Shown piece by piece: positions 1-8,021 of a stretch of DNA of 64,000 nucleotides. The notes below the pieces were generated by a model, which ran no database searches, was not told the DNA's origin, and saw only the letters and a program-made list of their open reading frames with translations. A program made the translations under genes and the position numbers. Source of the stretch: Streptomyces sp. V1I1 (GTDB lineage Bacteria; Actinomycetota; Actinomycetes; Streptomycetales; Streptomycetaceae); NCBI RefSeq assembly GCF_030817355.1, contig NZ_JAUSZH010000001.1:4501501-4565500 (forward strand), read 5' to 3'. Every line of letters begins with the position of its first letter. Within the stretch, counting starts at the first letter, position 1.

Positions 1-146
1 GCGATCGCCATGAACCAGGACGTACCGCACCCGGTGACGGCGACCCGCTCACCCGGCTCCGGCAGTCCTTCGAAGGCGGCGGCGGCTTCGGCCGCTCGGC
101 GCCAGCAGGCGGGCTGGGTGGCTATCTCTGCTGCGGTACGGGACAT
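1..146 (-). CDS. SIS-domain sugar-phosphate isomerase/deaminase, N-terminal part
   Basis: Only the first 48 codons are present; the gene runs off the left edge. Reading leftwards from an ATG at 146, the frame gives a start MSRTAAEIATQP, a helical stretch and then VTGCGTSWFMAIA. The Gly-Cys-Gly-Thr-Ser segment is the sugar-phosphate loop that opens SIS domains in AgaS and GlmS/NagB-II-like enzymes, which isomerise or deaminate aminosugar phosphates in the cytoplasm. It is divergent from a sugar-binding lipoprotein gene, with about 250 bp between them, so a shared aminosugar role is likely. The exact substrate cannot be told from this fragment. Confidence 0.7.
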   Translation of the reverse strand, partial: MSRTAAEIATQPACWRRAAEAAAAFEGLPEPGERVAVTGCGTSWFMAI

Positions 147-284
147 GCGGCAAGGCTCCTAGCGACGTACGCGTAACTCGGGACCGGCACACCGACCACT
201 TCGTGCCGCCACGTGCTTAGCAGGCCGCGGCGTACCCGGGCAATGCCCGCCGGCCCAGGGGCAGGCGTTGTAGAAGTGATATGC

Positions 285-300
285 ATTGGAGTAGACCTCA
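285..300. promoter_or_regulatory. Possible DasR-responsive element (dre-like)
   Basis: The sequence ATTGGAGTAGACCTCA matches 11 of 16 positions of the DasR operator consensus ACTGGTCTAGACCACT, including the core TAGACC. It lies between the divergent SIS gene and the sugar-binding protein gene. DasR is the GntR-family regulator of N-acetylglucosamine use in Streptomyces, and nag genes are among its known targets. The match is partial, so this is a candidate only. Confidence 0.4.
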
Positions 301-400
301 TCCGTCCACATGGTGGAAAATCGCAGCTCATCTCAGAGGACATCACGGGGGACCGGCTGGGACGACACGGGCACGCAACAGCAGAGGGTGGGGAAGAGCG

Positions 401-1672
401 GTGCAGCGTCGCTTCTTGGGTCTGACCGCGGTGATCGCCGCACTTGGCATGACGGTGGCCCTCTCGGGCTGTGGCAGTTCCAGCGGTTCCGGCGATGTCA
501 CCCTCAAACTGGTGGCGGCCGACTACGACGTGGCCGGCGGCCAGAGCAGCAAGAAGTACTGGGCCGACCTCGCCACCGAGTTCGAGTCCACGAACCCCGG
601 CATCAAGATCGACGTCCAGATCGAGTCCTGGAACGACGTCGACCGCAAGGTCGCCGAGATGGTCAAGGCAGGCAAGGCCCCCGACATCGCCCAGATCGGC
701 GCGTACGCCGACTACGCAGCGGCGGGCAAGCTGTACTCCGCCGACCAGTTGCTCTCCATCCCCGTACAGTCCAACTTCCTCACCCCGCTCACCGACGCGG
801 GCGAGATGAAGCGCGTGCAGTACGGTCTGCCGTTCGTCGCCTCCACCCGGCTGCTCTTCTACAACAAGAAGCTCTTCAAAGAGGCCGGGATAAAGGAAGA
901 CCCGAAGACCTGGGACGACCTCAGGAAAGACGCGGAGAAGCTGAAGGCGAACACGGACGCGAAGTACCCCTTCGCCCTGCCGCTGGGGCCCGAGGAGGCC
1001 CAGGCCGAGACCATGATGTGGCTGCTCAGCGGCGGCGACGGATACACCGACCCGGTCGGCAAGTACTCCATAGACTCCGCGCAGAACATAGCCACCTTCA
1101 AGTGGCTGAAGACGAACCTCGTCGACGCCGAGCTCACCGGCCCGGTCGCCCCCGCCAAGCTGAACCGCAAGGACGCGTTCGCCGCCTTCACCCGCGGCGA
1201 GGTCGGCATGCTCAACGGCCACCCCTCCCTGATGCAGGAAGCGGAGAAGGCCAACATCGAGGTCGGCAAGGTGGCCATGCCCGGCCGCAACGGCAAGCCG
1301 AAGGCCGCGATGGGCGTCGCCGACTGGATCATGGGCTTCAAGCAGAACGGCCACCGGGCCGAGGTCGGCAAGTTCCTGGACTTCGTCTTCAGCGACAAGA
1401 ACGTCCTCGACTTCGCCGGTCAGAACGATCTGCTGCCGGTGACGGTCTCCGCGTCCGAGGCGATGGAGAAGGACCCGGAGCACCAGGACCTCAAGGAGTT
1501 CCTGGACGAGCTCCCCACCTCGGTGCTTCCGCCGGTCGGCAAGACGTCGTGGGCGGCGGTCAGCGAGAACATCAAGAAGAACATCGGCCAGGCCGTCGAG
1601 CCTGAAGGCGTCCCGGCATCCGTCCTCGGCAAGATCGGCCGGGACGCCACCCTCGCGGAGAACGCGGAGTAG
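401..1672 (+). CDS. Sugar ABC transporter substrate-binding lipoprotein
   Basis: A 423-residue extracellular solute-binding protein of the SBP_bac_1 family. The GTG at 401 is chosen because it follows GGGAAG and gives a short basic N-terminus, a hydrophobic core and a lipobox LSGC near residue 24. The mature protein would be tethered to the outer face of the membrane by lipidated Cys. The body has the typical features of family-1 sugar binders, with ESWNDVDRKV and TWDDLRKDAEKL segments. No permease or ATPase follows, so it must work with components encoded elsewhere; Streptomyces often share the MsiK ATPase. Aminosugar or oligosaccharide is the likely ligand given the SIS neighbour, but this is inference. 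The stop codon lies in a tandem 9-bp duplication. Confidence 0.88.
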   Translation: MQRRFLGLTAVIAALGMTVALSGCGSSSGSGDVTLKLVAADYDVAGGQSSKKYWADLATEFESTNPGIKIDVQIESWNDVDRKVAEMVKAGKAPDIAQIGAYADYAAAGKLYSADQLLSIPVQSNFLTPLTDAGEMKRVQYGLPFVASTRLLFYNKKLFKEAGIKEDPKTWDDLRKDAEKLKANTDAKYPFALPLGPEEAQAETMMWLLSGGDGYTDPVGKYSIDSAQNIATFKWLKTNLVDAELTGPVAPAKLNRKDAFAAFTRGEVGMLNGHPSLMQEAEKANIEVGKVAMPGRNGKPKAAMGVADWIMGFKQNGHRAEVGKFLDFVFSDKNVLDFAGQNDLLPVTVSASEAMEKDPEHQDLKEFLDELPTSVLPPVGKTSWAAVSENIKKNIGQAVEPEGVPASVLGKIGRDATLAENAE

Positions 1673-1681
1673 GCGGAGTAG
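1664..1681 (+). repeat. Tandem 9-bp duplication across a stop codon
   Basis: GCGGAGTAG occurs twice in direct succession at 1664-1672 and 1673-1681. The first copy ends the sugar-binding protein gene; the second repeats the stop in frame. Confidence 0.9.
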
Positions 1682-1707
1682 GAAGCCCGGGGTGCCGCGC
1701 CGCCGAT

Positions 1708-2028
1708 ATGTTGGATCGTATGACCGACGACGAGGCGATCGAGGAGATCGAGGAGATCGAGGAGATCGAGGAGATCGAGGAGATCGAGACGCGGGGGGCG
1801 CGCGAGGTGCTCTCCGAGCGCGACCGTGCCGTTCTGGCCATGGAGCACACGTCCTGGCCGGGGCCCGGCGCGAAGGAGCGCGCCATCAGGGAGCAGCTCG
1901 GCATCTCCCCGGTCCGCTACTACCAGCTCCTCAACGCCCTGATCGACGACGAGCGCGCCCTCGCCCATGACCCGGTAACCGTCAATCGGCTTCGCCGTGT
2001 CAGGGACGACAGACGAAGTCGCCGATAG
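1708..2028 (+). CDS. DUF3263 domain protein with N-terminal Glu-Glu-Ile repeat
   Basis: A 106-residue protein. The C-terminal two thirds carry the DUF3263 pattern: LSERDRAVLAMEHTSWPG, then KERAIREQLGISPVRYYQLL, which looks like a small helix-turn-helix and is widespread in actinobacteria near otsB. The function is unknown; DNA binding is plausible. The N-terminus is unusual, with an acidic run of five EEI units encoded by perfect 9-bp repeats. The start could be ATG 1708 or the ATG at 1720; neither has a strong ribosome site. It sits 10 bp before otsB and may be cotranscribed with it. Confidence 0.8.
   Translation: MLDRMTDDEAIEEIEEIEEIEEIEEIETRGAREVLSERDRAVLAMEHTSWPGPGAKERAIREQLGISPVRYYQLLNALIDDERALAHDPVTVNRLRRVRDDRRSRR
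1732..1788 (+). repeat. 9-bp tandem repeat in a coding region
   Basis: One variant unit (GAGGCGATC) at 1732-1740 is followed by five perfect copies of GAGGAGATC at 1741-1785. The unit length keeps frame, so copy-number change would lengthen or shorten the acidic N-terminal tract of the DUF3263 protein without breaking it. Confidence 0.95.
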
Positions 2029-2037
2029 GGTCGGGGC

Positions 2038-2886
2038 ATGGGCAGCTCTTCGCACGCGCATCCCCTGCCGACGCCGTCCACCCCCGCCGGCCGCGACGGC
2101 CTGGCCGCGATTCTGGCCCGGCCGCAGAAGGCAGTCGTCGGCCTCGACTTCGACGGCACGCTCGCCGAGATCGTGCTCGACCCCGAACAGGCCCGGGCCC
2201 ACCCCGGCGCCGTCCCCGCGCTCGCCGCGCTCGCGCCACGAGTCGCTTCTGTCGCAGTGGTCACCGGACGGCCCGCGAGTGTGGCGGTCCGGTACGGCGG
2301 CTTCGCCGGAGTGCCGGGCCTGGACCACCTGGTCGTCCTCGGTCACTACGGCGCCGAGCGCTGGGACGCCGTCAGCAGCACGGTCAAAACCCCCGCCCCG
2401 CACCCCGGGGTCGCGGCTGCCCGCGCCGAACTGCCCGGTGTCCTGGACGCCGTCGGAGCGTGGCAGGGCACCTGGATCGAGGAGAAGGGCCAGGCGGTCG
2501 CTGTGCACACGCGCCGCGCCTCCGACCCGCAGGCGGCGTTCGAGGCGCTGCGGGGCCCGCTCGCCGAGCTCGCCGCGCGCCACGGACTGATCCTGGAGCC
2601 GGGCCGCATGGTCCTGGAGTTGCGCCCGCCCGGCATGGACAAGGGCGTGGCCCTGGCGGAGTACGTACACGAGGTGAAAGCCGAGGCCGTGCTGTACGCC
2701 GGTGACGACCTCGGCGATCTGCCCGCCTTCGCGGCCGTCGAGAAGCTCCGCTCGGACGGCGTGCCCGGCCTGCTGGTGTGCAGCGGCAGCACGGAGGTCC
2801 CGGAACTCGCGGACCGCGCCGACCTGCTGCTGCCGGGGCCGCCTGCGGTGGTGGAGTTCCTGGGCTCGCTGGCCCAGCACCTCTAG
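2038..2886 (+). CDS. otsB: Trehalose-6-phosphate phosphatase
   Basis: A 282-residue HAD-family phosphatase that removes phosphate from trehalose 6-phosphate, giving free trehalose in the cytoplasm. The catalytic motif DFDGTLAEI is near residue 38 (nucleophile Asp, then acid/base Asp). Motif II is VAVVTGRP, and the C-terminal Mg-binding loop is [12 protein letters not shown]. Length and motifs fit OtsB. The ATG at 2038 follows GGGTCGGGG. It converges on otsA, which makes its substrate, so the pathway is complete here although the two genes are on opposite strands. Confidence 0.92.
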   Translation: MGSSSHAHPLPTPSTPAGRDGLAAILARPQKAVVGLDFDGTLAEIVLDPEQARAHPGAVPALAALAPRVASVAVVTGRPASVAVRYGGFAGVPGLDHLVVLGHYGAERWDAVSSTVKTPAPHPGVAAARAELPGVLDAVGAWQGTWIEEKGQAVAVHTRRASDPQAAFEALRGPLAELAARHGLILEPGRMVLELRPPGMDKGVALAEYVHEVKAEAVLYAGDDLGDLPAFAAVEKLRSDGVPGLLVCSGSTEVPELADRADLLLPGPPAVVEFLGSLAQHL

Positions 2887-2937
2887 CCGGCCCGGGCAGC
2901 CGTTCGCGCTCGCGCCGGTCCGGGTTTGTGCGTGCCA

Positions 2938-3000
2938 GGGCCTCCTACGCGCCCTCGCGCAAGGCGCGCACGACCCGGGCCTCCTACGCGCCCTCGCGCA
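2938..3000. repeat. 24-bp direct repeat at the otsA 3' end
   Basis: An exact 24-bp sequence beginning GGGCCTCCTACGCGCCC is present at 2938-2961 and again at 2977-3000. The right copy contains the last codons and stop of otsA (minus strand); the left copy is a duplicate downstream of the stop. Confidence 0.92.
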
Positions 3001-4378
3001 GCGCCCGCAGCTGGTCCAGGAACCACTTCTGCGGCGGCAGCGCGGTTGCCGCTGCCGCCAGCCGCTTGGTGCGCCGGGACCGTTCGTCGTCCCGCATCGT
3101 CAGCGCCACGTGGAGCGCGTCCGCCGTGCCCGACACGTCGTACGGATTCACCGTCACCGCGTCCTCGCGCAGTTCCTCGTACGCCCCTGCCTCCCGCGAA
3201 AGCACCAGCGCACAGCCTTCGTCCGAGACGACCGGGATCTCCTTGGCGACCAGGTTCATGCCGTCCCGGATCGGGTTGACCAGAGCCACGTCCGCCAGCC
3301 GGTACGCGGCGAGCGAGCGCGCGAAGTCGTCCTTCACATGGAGCTCGACCGGGATCCAAGTCTTCGTCCCGTACGCCGAGTTGATCTCGTCCGCCAGGCG
3401 CTGGACCTCCGCCGTGTACTCGCGGTAGACCGCCAGGTCCTGCCGGGAGGGGTAGGCGAAGGCGACATGGACCACGCGCTCGCGCCACTCGGGGCGGGTT
3501 TCCAGCAGCTGCCGGTACGCCAGCAGCCCGCGCACGATGTTCTTGGACAGCTCGGTGCGGTCGACGCGCACGATGGTCTTGCGCCCAGGGCCGACCTGCT
3601 CACGCAGCGTGGCCAGCCGTTCGTCCACGTCCGGCCGGTGCGCCCGCTCCCGCAGGAAGTCCGCGTCCGCACCGAGCCCGTGCACCCCGATCTCCGTGCT
3701 GCCGGTGCCGCCCAACAGCTCCGTACAGCAGGAGACGAAGGCATCGGCCCACCGCCGGGTCAGAAAACAGGCGCGGTCCGCGCCGAGCAGGCCGCGCAGC
3801 AACTGCTCCGCGATGTCGTCGGGCAGCATCCGGAAGTAGTCGACGGGCGCCCACGGCGTATGCGTGAAGTGCCCGATCCGCAGATCGGGACGGAGCTCGC
3901 GGAGCATGCCGGGCACCAGCGCCAGGTGGTAGTCCTGCACCAGGACGGCCGCCCCCTCGGCGGCCTGTGCCGCGAGCGCGTCCGCGAAGGCCCGGTTGTA
4001 GGTCTCGTACGACGCCCACTGCCGGCGGAACTCCTTATCGAAGACCGGCTCCAGCGGCGTCTGGTACAGCATGTGGTGGACGAACCACAGCACGGAGTTG
4101 GCGATGCCGTTGTACGCGTCGGAGTGGACGGCCTCGTCGATGTCGAGCATCAGCACCCCGGGCTCGCCGACCCCGCGCCGTACCGCCTCGCGGTCGCCGT
4201 CGCCGAGCGCGGCGCACACCCATAGCGCCGCCGCCTCGGAGCCGATGGCCGACAGGCCGGAGACCAGCCCGCCCCCGCCGCGGCGCGCGTCGAGCGAACC
4301 GTCCTCGCTCAGCGTGTATGTGACCGGGCCGCGGTTCGACGCGACGAGGACCTGGGCAGCAGCGTGCTCGGAGACCAT
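2984..4378 (-). CDS. otsA: Trehalose-6-phosphate synthase
   Basis: A 464-residue GT20 glycosyltransferase that joins nucleotide-activated glucose to glucose 6-phosphate. Visible family features are [14 protein letters not shown] near the N-terminus, [27 protein letters not shown], and the nucleotide-sugar segment [15 protein letters not shown] toward the C-terminus. The ATG at 4378 is preferred because AGG lies at a usable distance; a GTG eight codons upstream at 4402 is an alternative. It faces otsB tail to tail. The adjacent GpgS gene suggests a small block for compatible solutes. The 3' end, including the stop, is duplicated just downstream. Confidence 0.93.
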   Translation of the reverse strand: MVSEHAAAQVLVASNRGPVTYTLSEDGSLDARRGGGGLVSGLSAIGSEAAALWVCAALGDGDREAVRRGVGEPGVLMLDIDEAVHSDAYNGIANSVLWFVHHMLYQTPLEPVFDKEFRRQWASYETYNRAFADALAAQAAEGAAVLVQDYHLALVPGMLRELRPDLRIGHFTHTPWAPVDYFRMLPDDIAEQLLRGLLGADRACFLTRRWADAFVSCCTELLGGTGSTEIGVHGLGADADFLRERAHRPDVDERLATLREQVGPGRKTIVRVDRTELSKNIVRGLLAYRQLLETRPEWRERVVHVAFAYPSRQDLAVYREYTAEVQRLADEINSAYGTKTWIPVELHVKDDFARSLAAYRLADVALVNPIRDGMNLVAKEIPVVSDEGCALVLSREAGAYEELREDAVTVNPYDVSGTADALHVALTMRDDERSRRTKRLAAAATALPPQKWFLDQLRALREGA

Positions 4379-4507
4379 GTCGCGAAACCTAGCCCGTCCC
4401 ACAAACGCTCAAACGTGTGTACGTCATTGGTCGTGCCGTCCTCGTGTGTCGTACGTCTCTCATGCCCATAACTGGGAAATGTAGACAAAACGACCAGCGA
4501 TCCATGC

Positions 4508-5446
4508 TTATGCCGCGCGACGCGCCGCGTACTCACCGATCTCGCGCATCGGCGGCCGCTCCTCCGTGTCCACCGCGTACGTCCGCGGCTCGAAGCCGCC
4601 CTCGCCCCGCTCGAACTGCGTGAGCGCAGGACGCACCAAGTGGCCGCGGGAGAGCCGGAGTTGAGCCGTACGGTAGATTGCCGCGGCCATCCGGCCCAGC
4701 GCCTGCCCGTCCTGGTGACGGTGCTTGCGCGAGCCGACGTCCACCTGCGCCAGCGCGTCCAGGCCCACCGTGTGCAGCGCGTCGACGAGCAGGCCGAGCT
4801 CCACGCCGTAACCGACAGGGAAGGGCAGCCGCTCCAGCAGCGAGCGCCGCGCCGCGTACTCCCCGCCCAGCGGCTGGACGAACCCGGCCAGCTGCGGCCA
4901 GTGCAGATTCAGCAGCGGACGCGCCACCAGTTCGGTCACCCGGCCGCCCTGACCTGCGCGGTCGCCGAGCGGCCGGTCATACATCGCCTTGACGAAGTGC
5001 ACATCGGGGTCGGTCAGCAGTGGGCCCACGATCCCGGAGACGAAGTCCGCGGAGAACTCCCGCAGATCCGCGTCGACGAAGCACACGATGTCGCCGCTGG
5101 TCGCCAGCAGCGAGCGCCACAGCACCTCGCCCTTGCCGGGGACCGCGGGTATTCGGGGCAGGATCGCGTCCCGGTGCACCACGCGAGCTCCGGCCGCCGC
5201 GGCCACCTCGGTCGTACGGTCGCTCGAGCCCGAGTCGACGACGACCAGCTCGTCGACGAGCGGCACGGCCTCCATCAGCTCGCGGCGGATCACGGTGACG
5301 ATCTCGCCGACCGTCGCCTCCTCGTTCAGGGCGGGGAGCACCACGCTGACCGTCGTCGAGCGTTTGGCGGTAAGCAGCAGGTCAAGTGGGCGGTCGGCCG
5401 CGGCCCAGGACCGCCGGACCAGCCAGCGCTCCACCTCATCGAGCAC
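4508..5446 (-). CDS. gpgS: Glucosyl-3-phosphoglycerate synthase
   Basis: A 312-residue family-81 (GT-A fold) glycosyltransferase. It transfers glucose to 3-phosphoglycerate, the first step toward glucosylglycerate, and in mycobacteria toward methylglucose lipopolysaccharides. Motifs seen: VVLPALNEEATVGEIV (nucleotide-sugar entry), ELVVVDSGSSDRT, and FVDADLREF (the metal-binding DAD). The VPGKGEVLWRSL segment is typical of the actinobacterial enzyme rather than a general GT2. It lies about 130 bp upstream of otsA on the same strand, pairing two routes to compatible solutes. Confidence 0.88.
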   Translation of the reverse strand: MLDEVERWLVRRSWAAADRPLDLLLTAKRSTTVSVVLPALNEEATVGEIVTVIRRELMEAVPLVDELVVVDSGSSDRTTEVAAAAGARVVHRDAILPRIPAVPGKGEVLWRSLLATSGDIVCFVDADLREFSADFVSGIVGPLLTDPDVHFVKAMYDRPLGDRAGQGGRVTELVARPLLNLHWPQLAGFVQPLGGEYAARRSLLERLPFPVGYGVELGLLVDALHTVGLDALAQVDVGSRKHRHQDGQALGRMAAAIYRTAQLRLSRGHLVRPALTQFERGEGGFEPRTYAVDTEERPPMREIGEYAARRAA

Positions 5447-5591
5447 GTGCGCGTCTCCCTAGACTTCCGGTCGGATGATCCATCTCGAGGTTCGGACGAC
5501 TATCTCAACCATCCGGGCCTTCGGTTACAGTCTTGAACAACGCGGATGACCGTCGCATGTCGGGGGTCGTCACGCTGACAATCGAATACCG

Positions 5592-5715
5592 CTCATCCAG
5601 AGGGGCAGAGGGAACGGCCCGTTGAAGCCCCGGCAACCCTCCCGCCGACCGCGAGGTCACGGTGGGGAAGGTGCCAATTCCGTCTCGTGGCGAAATGCGC
5701 CACGGGGAAGATGAG
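5592..5715 (+). promoter_or_regulatory. SAM-I (S-box) riboswitch upstream of thrC
   Basis: The S-box core is present in order: GCAGAGGGAACGGCCC, GAAGCCCCGGCAACC and GGTGCCAATTCC. A third hairpin arm follows (CGTGGCG/CGCCACG). The closing P1 helix pairs CTCATC at 5592-5597 with GATGAG at 5710-5715. The right P1 strand runs directly into a purine-rich AGGAGAAAGGG that can serve as the thrC ribosome site, so ligand-bound P1 could hide it. No terminator is seen between the aptamer and the ATG, which favours control of translation. Confidence 0.9.
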
Positions 5716-5734
5716 GAGAAAGGGCCTCGCCTCC

Positions 5735-7018
5735 ATGGCTGTGCAGACTGTCGAAAGCACCACTCCCGTGAACCTCGGTCCCGCCGCGGCGCTCTCGTGC
5801 CGCGAGTGCGGAGAGCGTTTCGGGCTCGGCCCGATCTTCGCCTGCGCCTCCTGTTTCGGGCCGCTCGAGGTCGCGTACGACCTCCCCGGCGAAGACCCCG
5901 AGGCGCTGAAGAAGCGGATCGAAGCGGGTCCGGACAACATCTGGCGGTACGCCCCGCTGCTGCCCGTCCCCGCCGACGTGGCCGACAAGCCGAACATCAA
6001 CCCCGGCTTCACCAAGCTCGTCAAGGCCGACAACCTCGCCCGTGAGCTGGGCGTCACCGGCGGCCTGTACATCAAGGACGACTCCGGCAACCCGACGCAC
6101 TCCTTCAAGGACCGTGTCGTCGCCATCGCCGTCGAGGCCGCGCGTGCCTTCGGCTTCACCACCCTGTCCTGCTCGTCCACCGGCAACCTGGCGGGCGCGG
6201 TCGGCGCCGCCGCCGCGCGGGCCGGCTTCCGTTCCTGCGTGTTCATCCCGCACGACCTGGAGCAGGGCAAGGTCGTCATGGCCGCGGTGTACGGCGGCGA
6301 GCTGGTCGGCATCGAGGGCAACTACGACGACGTAAACCGCTTCTGCTCCGAGCTCATCGGCGACCCGCTGGGCGAGGGCTGGGGCTTCGTCAACGTCAAC
6401 CTCCGCCCGTACTACGGCGAGGGCTCCAAGACGCTGGCGTACGAGATCTGCGAGCAGCTCGGCTGGCGGCTGCCCGACCAGATCGTGGTTCCGATCGCCT
6501 CGGGCTCGCAGCTCACGAAGATCGACAAGGGGCTGCAGGAGCTGATCAAGCTCGGTCTGGTCGAGGACAAGCCGTACAAGATCTTCGGCGCCCAGGCGGA
6601 GGGCTGCTCGCCGGTGTCGACGGCCTTCAAGGCCGGGCACGACGTCGTACGCCCGCAGAAGCCGAACACCATCGCCAAGTCGCTGGCGATCGGCAACCCG
6701 GCGGACGGCCCGTACGTGCTGGACATCGCGCGCCGCACCGGCGGGGCGGTCGAGGACGTCAACGACGATCAGATCGTCGACGCCATCAAGCTGCTCGCCC
6801 GTACGGAAGGCATCTTCGCGGAGACGGCGGGTGGCGTGACCGTGGGTGTCACGAAGAAGCTGATCGAACAGGGTGTGCTCGACCCGGCGCTCACCACCGT
6901 CGTCCTCAACACCGGTGACGGCCTCAAGACGCTGGACGCGGTGGCGCCGACGACCGGTCCGACCGCGACGATCCGCCCGAGCCTGGACGCGTTCCGCGAC
7001 GCCGGCCTGGCAGGCTGA
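5735..7018 (+). CDS. thrC: Threonine synthase
   Basis: A 427-residue PLP enzyme that converts O-phosphohomoserine to threonine in the cytoplasm. The PLP lysine is in NPTHSFKDR near residue 125, followed by the phosphate-binding SSTGNLAGAVGA. The N-terminus has paired cysteines (CRECGE and CASC), a zinc-ribbon-like feature of this class. The ATG at 5735 is chosen; an upstream GTG would lie inside the riboswitch. Control by a SAM-I riboswitch makes sense because threonine and methionine compete for homoserine-derived precursors. The ThiS/MoaD gene follows after 33 bp and is probably cotranscribed. Confidence 0.94.
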   Translation: MAVQTVESTTPVNLGPAAALSCRECGERFGLGPIFACASCFGPLEVAYDLPGEDPEALKKRIEAGPDNIWRYAPLLPVPADVADKPNINPGFTKLVKADNLARELGVTGGLYIKDDSGNPTHSFKDRVVAIAVEAARAFGFTTLSCSSTGNLAGAVGAAAARAGFRSCVFIPHDLEQGKVVMAAVYGGELVGIEGNYDDVNRFCSELIGDPLGEGWGFVNVNLRPYYGEGSKTLAYEICEQLGWRLPDQIVVPIASGSQLTKIDKGLQELIKLGLVEDKPYKIFGAQAEGCSPVSTAFKAGHDVVRPQKPNTIAKSLAIGNPADGPYVLDIARRTGGAVEDVNDDQIVDAIKLLARTEGIFAETAGGVTVGVTKKLIEQGVLDPALTTVVLNTGDGLKTLDAVAPTTGPTATIRPSLDAFRDAGLAG

Positions 7019-7051
7019 CCGACCACCCGAGACTCAAGGAAGGCACGCAGC

Positions 7052-7330
7052 ATGAGCGTCAACGTCCGCATCCCCACCATTCTCCGTACGTATACGGGCG
7101 GCCAGGCCGAGGTTTCGGCTCAGGGCGCGACCCTCTCCGAGGTGATCGCCGACCTGGAGAAGAACCACACCGGCATCGCCGCGCGTGTCCTGGACGACCA
7201 GGGCAAGCTGCGTCGCTTCGTCAACGTGTACGTGAACGACGACGACGTCCGTTTCGAGCAGGGTCTGGAGACCGCGACACCGGACGGTGCGGGCGTCTCG
7301 ATCATTCCGGCTGTCGCCGGCGGCTGCTGA
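7052..7330 (+). CDS. ThiS/MoaD-family sulfur-carrier protein (CysO-like)
   Basis: A 92-residue beta-grasp protein. Proteins of this fold carry sulfur as a C-terminal Gly-Gly thiocarboxylate. The sequence VFSAQG-like core, RFVNVYVNDDDVR and the C-terminal SIIPAVAGGC fit the CysO/MoaD2 branch used in cysteine synthesis from O-phosphoserine. The Gly-Gly pair is followed by one more residue, Cys, so a peptidase such as a JAMM/Mec enzyme would have to expose the glycine before activation. It lies 33 bp after thrC with a good ribosome site, in the same transcription unit, and is closed by a strong terminator. Confidence 0.85.
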   Translation: MSVNVRIPTILRTYTGGQAEVSAQGATLSEVIADLEKNHTGIAARVLDDQGKLRRFVNVYVNDDDVRFEQGLETATPDGAGVSIIPAVAGGC

Positions 7331-7348
7331 CTTCGCAGAGTTACCGGT

Positions 7349-7383
7349 ATTGCCCCCTCCGCAAGAGAAGCGGAGGGGGCAAT
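7349..7383 (+). terminator. Terminator of the thrC operon
   Basis: A perfect 14-bp stem (ATTGCCCCCTCCGC with its complement) surrounds a 7-nt loop, 18 bp after the sulfur-carrier stop. Confidence 0.9.
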
Positions 7384-7730
7384 TCCATAGGGTTGAGCGC
7401 GGTAGGCTTTGGGAAGCCCCCTCCGCTGCTCGTGCCGGACGCATATGAGAATGCGTCGCCGCGCGACAAGAGTCAGCCAAAGTGGTCGATCGAATTGTCG
7501 CGTAGGCGCCTTTTGTCGGGCCCGACTTGCCCCGGAATTCACAGAATTCACATGAATTATCCGTTCGGGCTTGCGCAGATTTCTCGTCCGATTGACCTGT
7601 TGCAGACGGCAGTTGGACAGATACATTCAGCCGCGGTCGACGCGTTCCGGCGCACACCCAAGGGGTGGAGGTCTGACCCGGGTCCGCGAAGTGCGGTCCT
7701 GCGCAAGGGCCAGTAATAGGGGAGTTAGGC
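7384..7730 (+). promoter_or_regulatory. Long upstream region of the cold-shock gene
   Basis: About 350 bp with no supported gene. The stretch 7535-7560 is AT-rich for this genome and holds two tandem copies of GAATTCACA and a third degenerate one. A 12-bp palindrome GTCGGGCCCGAC lies at about 7516. A GGGGAG ribosome site precedes the ATG at 7731. A long structured leader is usual for cold-shock mRNAs, so part of this region is probably transcribed. Confidence 0.45.
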
Positions 7731-7934
7731 ATGGCTCAGGGCACCGTCAAGTGGTTCAACGCGGAGAAGGGGTACGGCTTCATCGCGGTCGACGGTGGTG
7801 CGGATGTTTTCGTCCACTACAGCGCGATCCAGATGGACGGGTACCGCACCCTTGAAGAGGGTCAGCGAGTTGAATTCGAGATCTCGCAGGGCCAGAAGGG
7901 TCCGCAGGCGGACATGGTCAAGCTCGCCGTCTGA
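7731..7934 (+). CDS. Cold-shock protein (CspA family)
   Basis: A 67-residue single cold-shock domain, the usual length. RNP1 is KGYGFI and RNP2 is VFVHY; these surface aromatics bind single-stranded RNA and DNA. Such proteins keep mRNAs unfolded, mainly at low temperature, though many Streptomyces paralogues are expressed constitutively. A GGGGAG site sits 8 bp before the ATG. It is a single-gene unit, bounded by a long leader and a strong terminator. Confidence 0.95.
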   Translation: MAQGTVKWFNAEKGYGFIAVDGGADVFVHYSAIQMDGYRTLEEGQRVEFEISQGQKGPQADMVKLAV

Positions 7935-7967
7935 TCTCGGCGCGATCGGCCACCGACGCACTCACGC

Positions 7968-8005
7968 CGAGGGGCCCGCATCCCACGAGGGATGCGGGCC
8001 CCTCG
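7968..8005 (+). terminator. Terminator after the cold-shock gene
   Basis: A perfect 17-bp stem starting CGAGGGGCCCGCATCCC with a 4-nt ACGA loop. Confidence 0.92.
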
Positions 8006-8021
8006 TGCGTCTGCGCCCTCG

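Noticed and set aside
7393..7716. A 107-codon frame upstream of the cold-shock gene
   Set aside because: It has no ribosome site, crosses the promoter region and lacks the codon bias of real genes here.
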